A DNA stretch of 38,809 nucleotides from Lentisphaeria bacterium (GCA_017456495.1 JAFTJI010000189.1:1-38809); one strand, 5' to 3'; counted from the stretch's first letter, positions 18,509 through 28,073 are shown. A program made the numbers and translations. Notes: a model not told the origin generated them from the letters alone.

Positions 18509-19111
18509 ATGGGACGCTTCCGCAGAGGTTCTAACAGAAAACAGTACGCCACACTGATTATGATCATTCTGATCGTGCTGGCGGGTACGATTGTGTGCGT
18601 GTTCTGGAAGGGTGCGGAAGCTGTGAGCAGTTACACCGGAACGAATGTCGATTACGACAGGATCATCCGGGAAGCTGCTCAGAGAAATCAAGTTGACCCC
18701 CGTTTGCTGAAGGCTGTTATCTGGCGGGAAAGCCGGTTTGATCCCATGACCGAGGGGAAAGCGGGTGAAGTCGGCTTGATGCAGATCATGCCGGATAAAG
18801 CCGTTGTCGATTGGGCAAGAGCAAAAGGAAAAGAGGTTCCTGTCCGGGCAGCATTGTTTGATCCGGAGCTGAATGTTGAAATCGGCTCCTGGTATCTCGG
18901 CAGAGCTCTTCGCCGCTGGAACAAATATCGGGATTGTTATGTCCTTGCTTTGTGTGAATACAATGCCGGACTGACCCGTGCAAACAAATGGAAACCGGCG
19001 GACCCGAACGCTGATGTCCGGAAACGGATCACAATACCGTCAACACGGACCTATGTCAATGACATCATGGACCGTTATGAAAAGTACAAACAATCTTGGA
19101 ACTTGGATTAA
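18509..19111 (+). CDS. Membrane-anchored lytic transglycosylase (SLT family)
   Basis: A 200-aa protein. A basic N-terminus is followed by one membrane helix (about residues 13-33), which anchors it to the inner membrane with the enzyme domain in the periplasm. The SLT domain shows the catalytic Glu74 (WRESRFDP), GEVGLMQIMP and CEYNAGLTRANKW. Such enzymes cut the glycan strands of peptidoglycan with formation of 1,6-anhydro ends. Start 18509 is chosen because a G-rich ribosome site lies upstream and the longer frame would overlap aspS. murD two genes downstream also belongs to wall metabolism. Confidence 0.92.
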   Translation: MGRFRRGSNRKQYATLIMIILIVLAGTIVCVFWKGAEAVSSYTGTNVDYDRIIREAAQRNQVDPRLLKAVIWRESRFDPMTEGKAGEVGLMQIMPDKAVVDWARAKGKEVPVRAALFDPELNVEIGSWYLGRALRRWNKYRDCYVLALCEYNAGLTRANKWKPADPNADVRKRITIPSTRTYVNDIMDRYEKYKQSWNLD

Positions 19112-19123
19112 CCGGAGAGCATT

Positions 19124-19843
19124 ATGAAAAGCAAAATGACGATTCCAGGCAATAAAGGTATATGGCACGGATACGATTCTTTCCGGTTTGAAATCGAAGG
19201 AATCGAATGTATTGTTGTTTCTGCAGATTCTCCGCTGAAAGGGAATCCCTGGATCTGGCGTGCAAGATTTTTCAACGCAGATCCGGCTCTTGATCTGGCA
19301 ATGCTCCGCAATGGCGTTCATCTTGTCCATACAGATATTACTGACCTTGCAGGTGGTCCTGAAGCTATGCGCAGAATGGATCGCTTCTATGATTATCTTG
19401 TTGAAAAACTCAATTTTTCCCCGGCTCCCATTCTGGAATCTTACAGCCGGGGCGCATTACCCGCTTTGAACTGGGGGATCAGAAACCCGGAAAAACTTTC
19501 CATGCTGATTCTGGACAGCCCTCTTTGCAATCTTAAATCATGGCCGAAATCGGCATTCGAACGGGAACTCTGCCGGAAAGCCGGAGTTTTAGCAGAAGAC
19601 TTCTCCATCGTTCCCGAGTGGAACCCCGTCGAAAATCTTGCCCCGCTGATTCAAAAAAAAGTTCCTGTAACTCTGATCTATGAAGAGAAAGACAATGTGA
19701 TTCCCATCAAGGACAATGCAGCCTTGCTTCTTGAACTGTTCAAGGATGGAAATGGTGATATCAGAGCATATTCCGGAAAATATGAATTTACCGGCGACGA
19801 TATTGAACAGCTTGCATCCTCTGCTGTGAAAGCTCTGAAGTAA
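19124..19843 (+). CDS. Alpha/beta hydrolase fold protein, catalytic His apparently lost
   Basis: A 239-aa protein of a hydrolase family in which the usual landmarks are P-W-x-W-R-A, a strand of type GFHV-Y-D, the nucleophile elbow G-x-S-R-G-G and C-x-x-K-S-W-P. Here the segments NPWIWRARFF, GVHLVHTDITD, ESYSRGALPALNWG and LCNLKSWP match, with Ser108 as the nucleophile position (the elbow Gly before it is Ser). The acid position is probably Asp190. The region that normally carries a G-H-H-P-H segment reads SGKYEFTGDD, and the only His residues are at 15, 66 and 69. The enzyme may be inactive or use a different residue. It lies 3 nt before murD. Confidence 0.75.
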   Translation: MKSKMTIPGNKGIWHGYDSFRFEIEGIECIVVSADSPLKGNPWIWRARFFNADPALDLAMLRNGVHLVHTDITDLAGGPEAMRRMDRFYDYLVEKLNFSPAPILESYSRGALPALNWGIRNPEKLSMLILDSPLCNLKSWPKSAFERELCRKAGVLAEDFSIVPEWNPVENLAPLIQKKVPVTLIYEEKDNVIPIKDNAALLLELFKDGNGDIRAYSGKYEFTGDDIEQLASSAVKALK

Positions 19844-19846
19844 ACT

Positions 19847-21202
19847 ATGAAAGAAGCTCTCATCCTCGGTTTTGGAATCAGCGGTCAGGCTGCGGCAAGA
19901 CTCGCTCTTTACGAAGGGTATGCCGTTACAGTTCTGGATGAACGGAAACCTGTTGTTCCGGAAGAATATACTCTTATATCCGATTGGACGCCTGAAATTC
20001 CGCTGAAAAAGTATGACATTGCGGTGATCAGTCCCGGTATTTCCATTCATTCCCCCATGGCAGAAGCCGTTAGAAAATCCGGAACGCTCATCCGTGGGGA
20101 ATTGGAATTTGCTTCTTCCGGGCTGCCCTGTAAAATCGTTGCAATCACAGGAACAAACGGAAAAACGACTACGACAGAACTGACAACAGCACTGATCCAA
20201 AGTGCCGGATTCCGCTGTGAATCCGCCGGAAATATCGGGACAGCTCTCAGCGATGTTGCGCTGGAACTGAAACGGGGAGAACGGCAACTTGATGTGCTGG
20301 TCGTTGAAACAAGTTCGTTCCAACTGGAAAGTATGGAGCATTATATCCCTCATTCCGCCGCTTTGCTGAACCTTGCAAGCGATCATATCAACCGGCACGG
20401 ATCTATGAAAGGGTATGCCGATGCAAAATTCCGGCTGTTCCGGGAGCTTGTCCGTTCCGAAAAAAGCAGCGTGATCAACCGGAATATTCTTTCCCATTGG
20501 CAGGAACATTATCCGGCAGAGATCCCGGCAACATTCTCCGCTGAAACAGATGCAGATTTTCATTTTTCAGAGGGATTTCTCTGCTTCCGTGGACAAAAGA
20601 TTTTTGATTGGTCTGAGTGTCCGCTTGAGGGAGACCACAACGTTGAAAACGCGCTTGCTGCACTGGCATTGCTCCGGACTGTCGCCGGTGATAATGTTCT
20701 CTTCAGCGAACCGGTTCACCAAACGCTCCGCAGTTTTGCCCCGGATAAACACCGCTTGGAATGTTTCGCAGAGAAAAACGGGATCAAGTATGTAGACGAT
20801 TCCAAAGCAACGAATCCCCACTCCGTAAATGCAGCATTGCGTACTGTCGGCGGGGATCACAATGTGATTTTGATTCTCGGCGGTTCAGATAAAGCGATGG
20901 ATTTCAGTTGTATTGCAAAAGATTCCGATAAAATCAAACATGCAATCATCAATGGACATGCAGGAGCGCGGATCGAAGAAGATCTGAAAACAGCCTTGCC
21001 CTATACCCGTTTTGAAACCTTTGATGAAGCTGTAAAAGCAGCTTGTGAAAAAGCCGTTCCGGGAGATGTAGTATTACTTTCTCCGGCATGTGCGAGTTTT
21101 GATTTTTTCAACGGCTACAAAGCACGGGGAAACCGTTTTCAGGAGCTGGTCAACAGCTATTTGAACCGTAACGAATGCAGTTTTGACCATAGATCAAAAT
21201 AA
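19847..21202 (+). CDS. murD: UDP-N-acetylmuramoyl-L-alanine:D-glutamate ligase
   Basis: A 451-aa Mur ligase. The N-terminal Rossmann-like UMAG-binding domain begins L-I-L-G-F-G-I-S-G-Q-A-A. The ATP loop is AITGTNGKTTTTEL. It further has ETSSFQLES, YVDDSKATNPHSVNAAL (typical of MurD), LGGSDKAMDFS and the C-terminal LLSPACASFDFFNGYKARG. It adds D-Glu to UDP-MurNAc-L-Ala in the cytoplasm. It is not in a dcw cluster here but in a mixed operon with aspS and a lytic transglycosylase. Confidence 0.96.
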   Translation: MKEALILGFGISGQAAARLALYEGYAVTVLDERKPVVPEEYTLISDWTPEIPLKKYDIAVISPGISIHSPMAEAVRKSGTLIRGELEFASSGLPCKIVAITGTNGKTTTTELTTALIQSAGFRCESAGNIGTALSDVALELKRGERQLDVLVVETSSFQLESMEHYIPHSAALLNLASDHINRHGSMKGYADAKFRLFRELVRSEKSSVINRNILSHWQEHYPAEIPATFSAETDADFHFSEGFLCFRGQKIFDWSECPLEGDHNVENALAALALLRTVAGDNVLFSEPVHQTLRSFAPDKHRLECFAEKNGIKYVDDSKATNPHSVNAALRTVGGDHNVILILGGSDKAMDFSCIAKDSDKIKHAIINGHAGARIEEDLKTALPYTRFETFDEAVKAACEKAVPGDVVLLSPACASFDFFNGYKARGNRFQELVNSYLNRNECSFDHRSK

Positions 21203-21248
21203 AATGTGCTTCATTTTCAGTCATAACCAATGAAAGGAGTAACAGAAA

Positions 21249-22397
21249 ATGAACATTATTGAGGAAGTACATAAGAATCGTGTTCAAGCTCTTATTCCGG
21301 GAGTTCCCGGAGATATTCCGGAAAACTTGGCGAGAAAAACCCGTCCATATCAGGGAATTCCGGGAGTTGAAGTTGGAAAAGATGGTTCTCTTTACGCCAC
21401 CTGGTACGCAGGAGGAAAAGGGGAAGGTCCGGATAATTATGTGATTCTCTCCTACAGCCGGAATCATGGCAGGAGCTGGAAAGAGGTACAATGTATCAAT
21501 CCTGACGGACAGGTTCGGGCATACGATCCGGTACTCTGGTTTGATCCGCAGGGACGGCTCTGGTGGTTTTGGGCACAGACATATTCTTCCGGGCTCTGGA
21601 AAATTTTTGATGGAAAATGCGGTGTTTTCTGCTGCTGTTGTGAAAATCCTGAAAAGGAACTGAAATGGTCCGCTCCTCGCAGAATTGCGGATGGGATCAT
21701 GATGAACAAGCCCATTGCAGATTCCAAAGGGAACTGGCTTCTACCCACAGCAATTTGGGCTTGCGAACCGGAATATCTTACGGAAGAAGATAAAAAATTT
21801 GCGTTTTCCAATGTAACAATCAGCCGCGACAACGGAAATACCTTTGAATATCTCGGCTCGGCAGACGTTCCGGAACGAACCTTTGATGAGCATCATATTG
21901 TAGAACGGAATGATGGAACACTCTGGATGCTTGTCCGCTGTCAATATGGAATCGGCGAGAGTTTTTCCAGCGATGGAGGAAAAACATGGAGTCCAGGAAA
22001 ACCTGCAATTTTCGGAGGTCCCAATTCCCGTTTTGCAATCCGCAGGCTGAAATCCGGAAAACTGCTTCTGATCAATCATCGGATCCCCTATTATCTTCCC
22101 GGAGAAACGCTTGCACCGGGAATGAGACCGAGAACCGATCTGACTGCATGGCTTTCCGATGATGACGGAAAAATATGGAAAGGCGGCATGTTGATTTCCG
22201 GAAGACAAGATGTCTCTTATCCGGATGTAACCCAGGATGCAGACGGCAGGATCTTTATGATTTACGATCATGCCAGATACACCTTTGGAAATATATTGCT
22301 TGCCTCTTTTACAGAAGACGATGTTCTTGCAGGACGGTTGGTCACGCCGGGATCTTATCTTGATTTACTGGTCTCCAGCTTGCTGCCCAAACAATAA
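21249..22397 (+). CDS. Sialidase-like BNR-repeat protein
   Basis: A 382-aa beta-propeller protein. Four Asp-box-like turns are visible: SRNHGRSW, SRDNGNTF, SSDGGKTW and SDDDGKIW. An early R-P-Y-Q-G-I-P segment carries an Arg in the place where sialidases keep the first residue of their substrate-binding triad. No signal peptide is seen, so it probably acts in the cytoplasm. True sialidase activity is uncertain, since many such proteins in PVC bacteria are uncharacterised. AAGGAG precedes the start, and the gene follows murD by 46 nt. Confidence 0.8.
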   Translation: MNIIEEVHKNRVQALIPGVPGDIPENLARKTRPYQGIPGVEVGKDGSLYATWYAGGKGEGPDNYVILSYSRNHGRSWKEVQCINPDGQVRAYDPVLWFDPQGRLWWFWAQTYSSGLWKIFDGKCGVFCCCCENPEKELKWSAPRRIADGIMMNKPIADSKGNWLLPTAIWACEPEYLTEEDKKFAFSNVTISRDNGNTFEYLGSADVPERTFDEHHIVERNDGTLWMLVRCQYGIGESFSSDGGKTWSPGKPAIFGGPNSRFAIRRLKSGKLLLINHRIPYYLPGETLAPGMRPRTDLTAWLSDDDGKIWKGGMLISGRQDVSYPDVTQDADGRIFMIYDHARYTFGNILLASFTEDDVLAGRLVTPGSYLDLLVSSLLPKQ

Positions 22398-22431
22398 GGA
22401 AACAGGTGCTGTTCCAAATACAGGTTGATTT

Positions 22432-22503
22432 GAGATTGGGGAGAAAATAGAAAAACTTTCCTCAAAAGTTTTTCTTTTGTCTCCCCGATCTCTTTTCTTT
22501 TTT
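22432..22503. terminator. Large bidirectional terminator hairpin
   Basis: GAGATTGGGGAGA (22432-22444) pairs with TCTCCCCGATCTC (22480-22492), with an inner stem AAAAACTTT/AAAGTTTTT (22451-22459 and 22465-22473). T-rich sequence follows on the plus side. It lies between the convergent sialidase-like gene and hypE and probably ends both operons. Confidence 0.8.
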
Positions 22504-22511
22504 ATCGAGCC

Positions 22512-23522
22512 TCAGCAAATTCTGGGCAGAAGTTCTCCGCCGGGACGGGGCAGAAGTGTCTGTGCGCCGATTTCTGTGGTCATCACAACTTTTCCAACTT
22601 GATCGGCAATGACTTCTCCGATGATCGCAGCATTTTTGGAGTACGGACATTTCCGGAGAGTTTCCACCAGAGCAGGTGCAACTTCTGCGGGTGCAAAGAC
22701 AACCAGCCGACCTTCGCAGGCAAGATAAAGCGGCTCTAATCCCAACATTCCGCAAACGCCTTTTACGCCGTCAGCCACAGGGACGGATTTTGAATCCAGT
22801 TTGATCCCGACTTTGCTCTGTTCTGCGATTTCATAAAGGACAGTTCCCACGCCGCCGCGGGTGGCATCCCGAATCACATGGATATCGGATGTCGTCTTGA
22901 ACATCTCTTCCACAGTTCCCCACAAAGGAGCACAATCGCTATCGACATCGGGGGCTTCGATCCCGAACTCATCACGGGCAAGCAGAATGGTACAGCCATG
23001 ACGTCCCACATCACCGGTAACGATGATAGCATCGCCCGGTTTGGCGTAAGTTCCGGAAGTATTGGCATTTTCCATGATCTCCCCTACCCCGGAAGTGGTG
23101 ATAAAGATCTTATCGACCTGACCTTTTCCGGCGACTTTGGTATCGCCTGCAACGATCCGGACACCTGCTTCGGCGGCGGTCTTTTCCATAGCGGCGGCGA
23201 TCTCTTCCAGCTTATCCATGGGGAATCCCTCTTCAATGACAAATGCGCAGGAGAGATATTTCGGTTTTGCGCCCATACAGGCGAGGTCGTTCACGGTTCC
23301 GCAAATGCTGAGTTTCCCGATATTCCCGCCGGGAAATTCAAAGGGGGAAACGATGAAGCCATCGGTTGAGAACGCCATTTTTTTTCCGGAAAGGGAAAGG
23401 ACAGCGGCGTCATCGCCGGTGAAATCAGGGTTTGCAAAATGAGCTTTGAAAACGCGGTCGATGAGTTCGGAAGTCTGAGCTCCGCCTGCACCATGCGCCA
23501 GTGTTACAGTGTCTTGTTTCAT
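22512..23522 (-). CDS. hypE: Hydrogenase maturation protein HypE
   Basis: A 336-aa protein of the PurM-like ATP-grasp-related family. HypE turns the carbamoyl group on its C-terminal Cys into a thiocyanate by ATP-dependent dehydration and hands the cyanide to the HypC-HypD complex. The sequence starts LAHGAGGAQTSELIDRVF, has GDDAAVL and GDTKVAGKGQVD, and ends in the required P-R-I-C with the terminal Cys. Start 23522 (MKQDTV) is chosen because GGAG lies 9 nt upstream and the hypD stop is next to it. It is the last gene of the long minus-strand operon. Confidence 0.96.
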   Translation of the reverse strand: MKQDTVTLAHGAGGAQTSELIDRVFKAHFANPDFTGDDAAVLSLSGKKMAFSTDGFIVSPFEFPGGNIGKLSICGTVNDLACMGAKPKYLSCAFVIEEGFPMDKLEEIAAAMEKTAAEAGVRIVAGDTKVAGKGQVDKIFITTSGVGEIMENANTSGTYAKPGDAIIVTGDVGRHGCTILLARDEFGIEAPDVDSDCAPLWGTVEEMFKTTSDIHVIRDATRGGVGTVLYEIAEQSKVGIKLDSKSVPVADGVKGVCGMLGLEPLYLACEGRLVVFAPAEVAPALVETLRKCPYSKNAAIIGEVIADQVGKVVMTTEIGAQTLLPRPGGELLPRIC

Positions 23523-23523
23523 A

Positions 23524-24558
23524 TTAAAGTTCTCCATATTGATAATAAGCGGAACAGGTTCCCTCGCCGGAAACCATGCATGCCCCGACGGGGTGAAGCG
23601 GGGTGCAGACTTTTCCGAAGAGCGGACAATCTTTCGGGCAGCAGTCGCCGCGCAGGATCTCGCCGCAGCGGCAGGCGGGATTTCCCCTGCCCTCAGTGGG
23701 CGGCAGATTGAACCGGAGTTCTGCATCGTACTCCTGATACTCTTTCCGGAGTTTCAAGCCGGATTGCGGGATCACGCCCAAGCCGCGCCATTCGGAATCG
23801 CAGGGTTCCATGATTTCTGCAGTGACTTGCATTGCCAGCGGATTTCCTTCCGGCTTGACAACTGTCGGATAACAGTTCCGGAAGAATGGTTTTCCTTTTT
23901 GAGATTCCTGCACGATCACCGCAAGAGCCGTCAGAACTTCTTCGGCAGTGAATCCGGCAACCACTCCGGAAACGCCTTTTTCACGTAAATCCTCATATAA
24001 TTTTGTGCCGGTGATCACGCTCACATGACCGGGGAACAGGAACGCATCTGCGCTGTCATGCAGGGCGTTATAAGCCATGGGCATGGTCTTGTTGGCGGTC
24101 AGGATCGAGAAATTTTTGATACCGCTCTTCTTTGCTCTTTTGACCGCCAGACATGCGCCGGGAACGGTTGTTTCAAATCCGACAGAGAGGAAGATCACCT
24201 GTTTTTCGGGCTGATCCTTTGCAAGAGCAAGAGCATCCATGGGAGAGTAAACCGTGCGGATCTCCGCGCCTTTGGAACGGGCTCCGGCAAGACTGGTTTC
24301 AGTTCCGGGAACACGGATCAGGTCTCCGAACGTACAGATGATGGTGTTTTCCATCAGTGCAAGCTGAATAGCTTTGTCGATGTAGCCGACCGGGGTCACG
24401 CAAACAGGACAACCGGGACCGGAAATCAGTTTCAGGTTTTCAGGCAGAATTTTTCTGATTCCCAAACGGAAAATCTCATGAGTGTGAGTTCCGCAAACTT
24501 CCATGACCCGCAGGGGGCGTCCGGAGTAAGATTCAACGATTTTCTTCGCTTCCAGCAT
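23524..24558 (-). CDS. hypD: Hydrogenase maturation protein HypD
   Basis: A 344-aa protein. HypD is the scaffold on which, with HypC, the Fe(CN)2CO unit is built. Conserved segments are VCGTHTHEIFRLG, SGPGCPVCVTP and SVGFETTVPG. A C-terminal cysteine-rich region (about residues 295-330: CRCG, CCPKDC, CTPLHPVGACMVSGEGTC) provides the [4Fe-4S] cluster ligands. Start 24558 (MLEAKK) is chosen from the family's usual beginning; it overlaps hypC by 26 nt. Confidence 0.96.
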   Translation of the reverse strand: MLEAKKIVESYSGRPLRVMEVCGTHTHEIFRLGIRKILPENLKLISGPGCPVCVTPVGYIDKAIQLALMENTIICTFGDLIRVPGTETSLAGARSKGAEIRTVYSPMDALALAKDQPEKQVIFLSVGFETTVPGACLAVKRAKKSGIKNFSILTANKTMPMAYNALHDSADAFLFPGHVSVITGTKLYEDLREKGVSGVVAGFTAEEVLTALAVIVQESQKGKPFFRNCYPTVVKPEGNPLAMQVTAEIMEPCDSEWRGLGVIPQSGLKLRKEYQEYDAELRFNLPPTEGRGNPACRCGEILRGDCCPKDCPLFGKVCTPLHPVGACMVSGEGTCSAYYQYGEL

Positions 24559-24742
24559 CCTGCACCTCAACTTTTTCTCCGGTGATTTTGGCAATAGCGA
24601 TTCCGGCATGAACCATGACATAATCGCCCGGTTCCAAATCATCCAAAAGTTCAGCACTGACTTCCCGCTGCGCGCCGGAGGCATCGATCAAAGCGGTTCC
24701 GTCATCAATCCGTAATACTTTTGCAGAAAGTCCTACACACAT
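24533..24742 (-). CDS. hypC: Hydrogenase maturation chaperone HypC
   Basis: A 69-aa protein beginning with Met-Cys. After Met removal, the N-terminal Cys2 is the residue that holds iron together with HypD. The small beta-barrel pattern follows (LEPGDYVMVHAGIAIAKI is diagnostic of HypC/HupF). The usual MC-L-A-I-P-G start reads MCVGLSAKV here, so the conserved Pro is missing. AAGGAG lies 8 nt upstream. It overlaps hypF by 10 nt and hypD by 26 nt. Confidence 0.93.
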   Translation of the reverse strand: MCVGLSAKVLRIDDGTALIDASGAQREVSAELLDDLEPGDYVMVHAGIAIAKITGEKVEVQDAGSEENR

Positions 24743-27030
24743 ATCCGTATCTCCTTGTTATTTAACATTTTCATTGCAGCGGCGGCTTGCCCGAGAGCGA
24801 TCCCGCCGTCATTGGGCGGAACAAGATGATGTCTCAATACGCGGAAACCATCCTGTTCCAGTTTATTTACCACGGAACCCAGCAGAAGTGTATTCTGGAA
24901 CACTCCGCCGCTGAGCGCGCAAATATTGCAGTTCAACCGGTCACGCTGGATCCGGCAAAATTCAAAAATCATCAGAGCCAACTGTTCATGGAACGATCCG
25001 GCAAGAGCCTCCGGGGATTCTCCGGAAAGGCGCAATTCAATCAACCGTTTGACCAGAAGATCTGTCCGCATTGTCAGAACATCATCGTGCATGACGGGTT
25101 CCGGAGATGGCATCACGTTTTTTAATCCGGCTTGTTCTGCAGCAAATTGCAGTTTCATTGCTGCCTCGCCCTCAAAAGTGGATTTTTTGCAAATTCCCAA
25201 AATTGCACTGACGGCATCGAACAACCGTCCGCAGCTTGTGGAAATGACTGTATTCAAACGCATTGCAGTCATAACAGAGATTACTTTCCGTTCCTGTTCA
25301 GAGCAGAGTTCCAGTTTTTCCACAATTTCAGCAGCATTTTCCGGAAAGAGTGACTGGATCATCGAAACAGCGATCCGCCAACCCTCTTTTGCAGAGGCAT
25401 CGCCGCCAGCCTGAAGAAACGGCATGATCTTTCCCACCCGTTCAAAACCGTCGAAGGAAGAGTACAAAATCTCACCGCCCCAGATTGTGCCGTCGCTGCC
25501 GTAACCGGTTCCATCGAAGGAAACGCCTATGACAGGTTCCTGAACATCATTTTCAGCCATGCAGGAAAGAATGTGAGCGTAATGATGTTGTATTTTCAAC
25601 AGCGGTTTTCCCAGAGTTTCTGCGACTTCTGTGGTATGATAACGGGGATGAAAATCGCACGCCACCAGTTCAGGTTCGATCTCAAGCAGAGACTCCATTC
25701 TTGTGATGGATTCCTGCAGAGCTTTTACGGTCCGCAAGTCTTCCATGTCACCAAGATAGGGAGATAGATAAAAGAGAGAATCATGCCCGAGACAGAAGGT
25801 ATTTTTCAGTTCGCCGCCAATTCCAAGAACCTGTCCTTTCCTGTTGCCGGAGAGCATTTTCGGGAGAGGCGCATACCCGCGGGATCTGCGGATCATGTAG
25901 GGTTCATCGCGGAAAGTATCCATAACAGAATCATCCGCGCGGAGCAAAATTTTCCGGTTGTGAGAGAGCATAAGATCGCAGAAAGAGGAGATTTCCGCAA
26001 GAGCATCTTCATCGGAACGGCAGATGGGCGCGCCGGAAACATTGCCGCTTGTCATGACAAACGCTTCCGGCATGGAAAGTCCGTCATCATGAAACAAAAG
26101 CATGTGGAGCGGGGTGTAGGGCAGCATGATTCCAAGCTTCGGATTCCCCGGTGCAAGTTCTTCCGGCAAAGAGCTTTGTGCTTTTTTCTCAAGTAAAATG
26201 ATCGGCTTCTGATGACCGTCCAGCAACGAAGTCAGATTTTCCGGAAGATGACAATGTTTTCTGACTGCATCAAGATCCTTCATCATGAGAGCAAAGGGTT
26301 TGACGGGACGGTGTTTCAGGGAACGCAGCCGCAGAACAGCCTCTTTATCAAAGGCATTGCAGCAGAGATGAAAACCGCCGATCCCTTTGATTGCCAGAAC
26401 TTTTCCATCAAGGATCGCCTGTTTTGCAATCCGGATCGCTTCTGCCCCGCGTTCCTGTCGTCCAATAAGATAAACTTCCGGTCCGCAATCATTACAGCAA
26501 ACCGGCTGGGCATCATAACGGCGGCTCTCCGGAGAGGTGTACTCCGACTCACACTCCGGACACATGGGGAACTCTTTCATGGTCGTCCGTTCCCGGTCAT
26601 AGGGCATGGATTCCAGAATCGTCAATCGCGGACCGCATGCTGTGCAGTTGATGAATGGATGAAGATATCTGCGATTTGCGGGATCGAACAGTTCCTGTTT
26701 GCATAATGGACAGGTTGCGATATCCGGAGAAACGAAGATCGCCCCATCTTCTTTTTCGCTTTCAATGATTCGGAATGTTTCATATTCCGGTTCCTGAACG
26801 GTGGTCACATCCACGCGCAGGATCGCCGATCTGGGCGGGGCTTCCTGTTCCAGTGCAGAGAGAAATTCACGGCGTGCAGCAGACTCTCCCTGAAGATGGA
26901 TCTCTACATAGGAGCCTTTGTTTGCAACACTTCCGCGCAGGGAAAAACGGTGAGCCAGCCGATCCGTAAACGGACGGAACCCAACGCCCTGCACAATACC
27001 GTAAACACGGATCAGATCCGTTTCTCTCAT
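24733..27030 (-). CDS. hypF: Carbamoyltransferase HypF
   Basis: A 765-aa protein with all four parts of HypF: an acylphosphatase domain (GIVQGVGFRPF, residues 11-21), two zinc fingers of CxxC type (CPLC, CTAC, CPEC, CNDC, about residues 110-190), a YrdC-like domain (KGIGGFHLCCNA) and a Kae1-like carbamoyltransferase domain (HHYAHILSCMAEND, later CALSGGVFQN). It makes carbamoyl-adenylate from carbamoyl phosphate and moves the carbamoyl group to HypE. Its ATG overlaps the stop of the nitrogenase-like K2 gene by four bases, which ties the Hyp genes to the nitrogenase-like genes. Confidence 0.97.
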   Translation of the reverse strand: MRETDLIRVYGIVQGVGFRPFTDRLAHRFSLRGSVANKGSYVEIHLQGESAARREFLSALEQEAPPRSAILRVDVTTVQEPEYETFRIIESEKEDGAIFVSPDIATCPLCKQELFDPANRRYLHPFINCTACGPRLTILESMPYDRERTTMKEFPMCPECESEYTSPESRRYDAQPVCCNDCGPEVYLIGRQERGAEAIRIAKQAILDGKVLAIKGIGGFHLCCNAFDKEAVLRLRSLKHRPVKPFALMMKDLDAVRKHCHLPENLTSLLDGHQKPIILLEKKAQSSLPEELAPGNPKLGIMLPYTPLHMLLFHDDGLSMPEAFVMTSGNVSGAPICRSDEDALAEISSFCDLMLSHNRKILLRADDSVMDTFRDEPYMIRRSRGYAPLPKMLSGNRKGQVLGIGGELKNTFCLGHDSLFYLSPYLGDMEDLRTVKALQESITRMESLLEIEPELVACDFHPRYHTTEVAETLGKPLLKIQHHYAHILSCMAENDVQEPVIGVSFDGTGYGSDGTIWGGEILYSSFDGFERVGKIMPFLQAGGDASAKEGWRIAVSMIQSLFPENAAEIVEKLELCSEQERKVISVMTAMRLNTVISTSCGRLFDAVSAILGICKKSTFEGEAAMKLQFAAEQAGLKNVMPSPEPVMHDDVLTMRTDLLVKRLIELRLSGESPEALAGSFHEQLALMIFEFCRIQRDRLNCNICALSGGVFQNTLLLGSVVNKLEQDGFRVLRHHLVPPNDGGIALGQAAAAMKMLNNKEIRICV

Positions 27031-28073
27031 ATCGTCTGTCCCTCCTCCAGCTGACCGGACACCGCAAAGTGGCAGAACGGAACGAACCGTTCCGCTGAAC
27101 CGGCAACCAGACGCTTGAATTTCGGATCACCGATCACAACATCAAAGCGGTTTTCCTTGAAATATTCCAGAAAAGCCTCTTCTCCGGCAAAGGCAACATC
27201 ACCGGGCTGCATCAAATCTTTTTCCATACGGAAGAAGGAAGCAACTGTCACATTATCTCCAACCCGTTTCCGCACCTCATTTCCGGCAAACTGCTGATGG
27301 ATCACCAGAACTTTTTTCCCCTGCAGAGAGGGCAATTCTTCTTCCAGAGCGGCGGGCAGATACGGACAGCAGATTTCGTAAGGTGTTCCGAAGGTCTTTT
27401 CCAGATATTTTGCTGCAGCCAATCCGGAAGGAGCAGCCACAAAATTCTTTTCTGCAGCCGAAGCCGTCCGGATGAACTCCAAACCGGAACCCATGCCGTA
27501 ACAATCCACCTGTTTCCAACCGGAGTTCCGGAGTTTTTCTGCAACAACAGAACCGGCATCGACTCTGCTGAAATCCAGCGGAGTCACGCCCAGCACTCCT
27601 GCCCTGCCCGGTTCAACAGGCAATTTCTCTTTTGCAAAAGTCTTCATGAGTTCCAGATAAGCGACTTCTGCACCGCTGTCATACAATCCGGTTCCGGCGG
27701 CAGTGATGGTCAAAGCAGGCTTTCCGGTTCTGCGTTCCGTCATCCGTTTCAAAGCATGAAAATCAGTAGCGATCACAGCCGGAACAGGGGTCGAGATCAA
27801 AGCGGAAAACTCTGCTCCGGTATCTTCCAACGCTGCGGCTGTTTTCTTTACCAGATGTTCATCACGCCCGAGAATTGCATCCATATCCCGCAAAGCGGCA
27901 CTGAACAGGGCACACTTTGAAGTGAACCAGCGGGGCTCATCGAAACCGCAAATGTTCCCAGTACATCCGCCCGCATCACAAATGACGATCAAACCGCCGA
28001 GTTCAAACAGAACCGACACTGCACCGGAGTGGTCAGGCGCAAAAGGAGAAAGACGTTTCAATAACATTTTCAT
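27027..28073 (-). CDS. Nitrogenase component 1-like protein, K-type, second set (K2)
   Basis: A 348-aa protein of the nitrogenase component 1 superfamily, shorter than NifK (about 520 aa). The segment DAGGCTGNICGFDEPRW (Cys37 and Cys42) followed by A-L-R-D-M-D-A-I-L-G-R corresponds to the NifK region around Cys95. At the position of NifK Cys153 the sequence reads ISTPVPAVIATDF without Cys, while the sister protein K1 keeps it. Such proteins normally pair with a D-type partner and hold an iron-sulfur cluster between them. It overlaps D2 and hypF by four bases each. The function is unknown. Confidence 0.85.
   Translation of the reverse strand: MKMLLKRLSPFAPDHSGAVSVLFELGGLIVICDAGGCTGNICGFDEPRWFTSKCALFSAALRDMDAILGRDEHLVKKTAAALEDTGAEFSALISTPVPAVIATDFHALKRMTERRTGKPALTITAAGTGLYDSGAEVAYLELMKTFAKEKLPVEPGRAGVLGVTPLDFSRVDAGSVVAEKLRNSGWKQVDCYGMGSGLEFIRTASAAEKNFVAAPSGLAAAKYLEKTFGTPYEICCPYLPAALEEELPSLQGKKVLVIHQQFAGNEVRKRVGDNVTVASFFRMEKDLMQPGDVAFAGEEAFLEYFKENRFDVVIGDPKFKRLVAGSAERFVPFCHFAVSGQLEEGQTI

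Noticed and set aside
16615-18567. A 650-codon open frame on the minus strand opposite aspS
   Set aside because: It mirrors the strongly biased codon use of aspS, shows no known domain and has no plausible start context.
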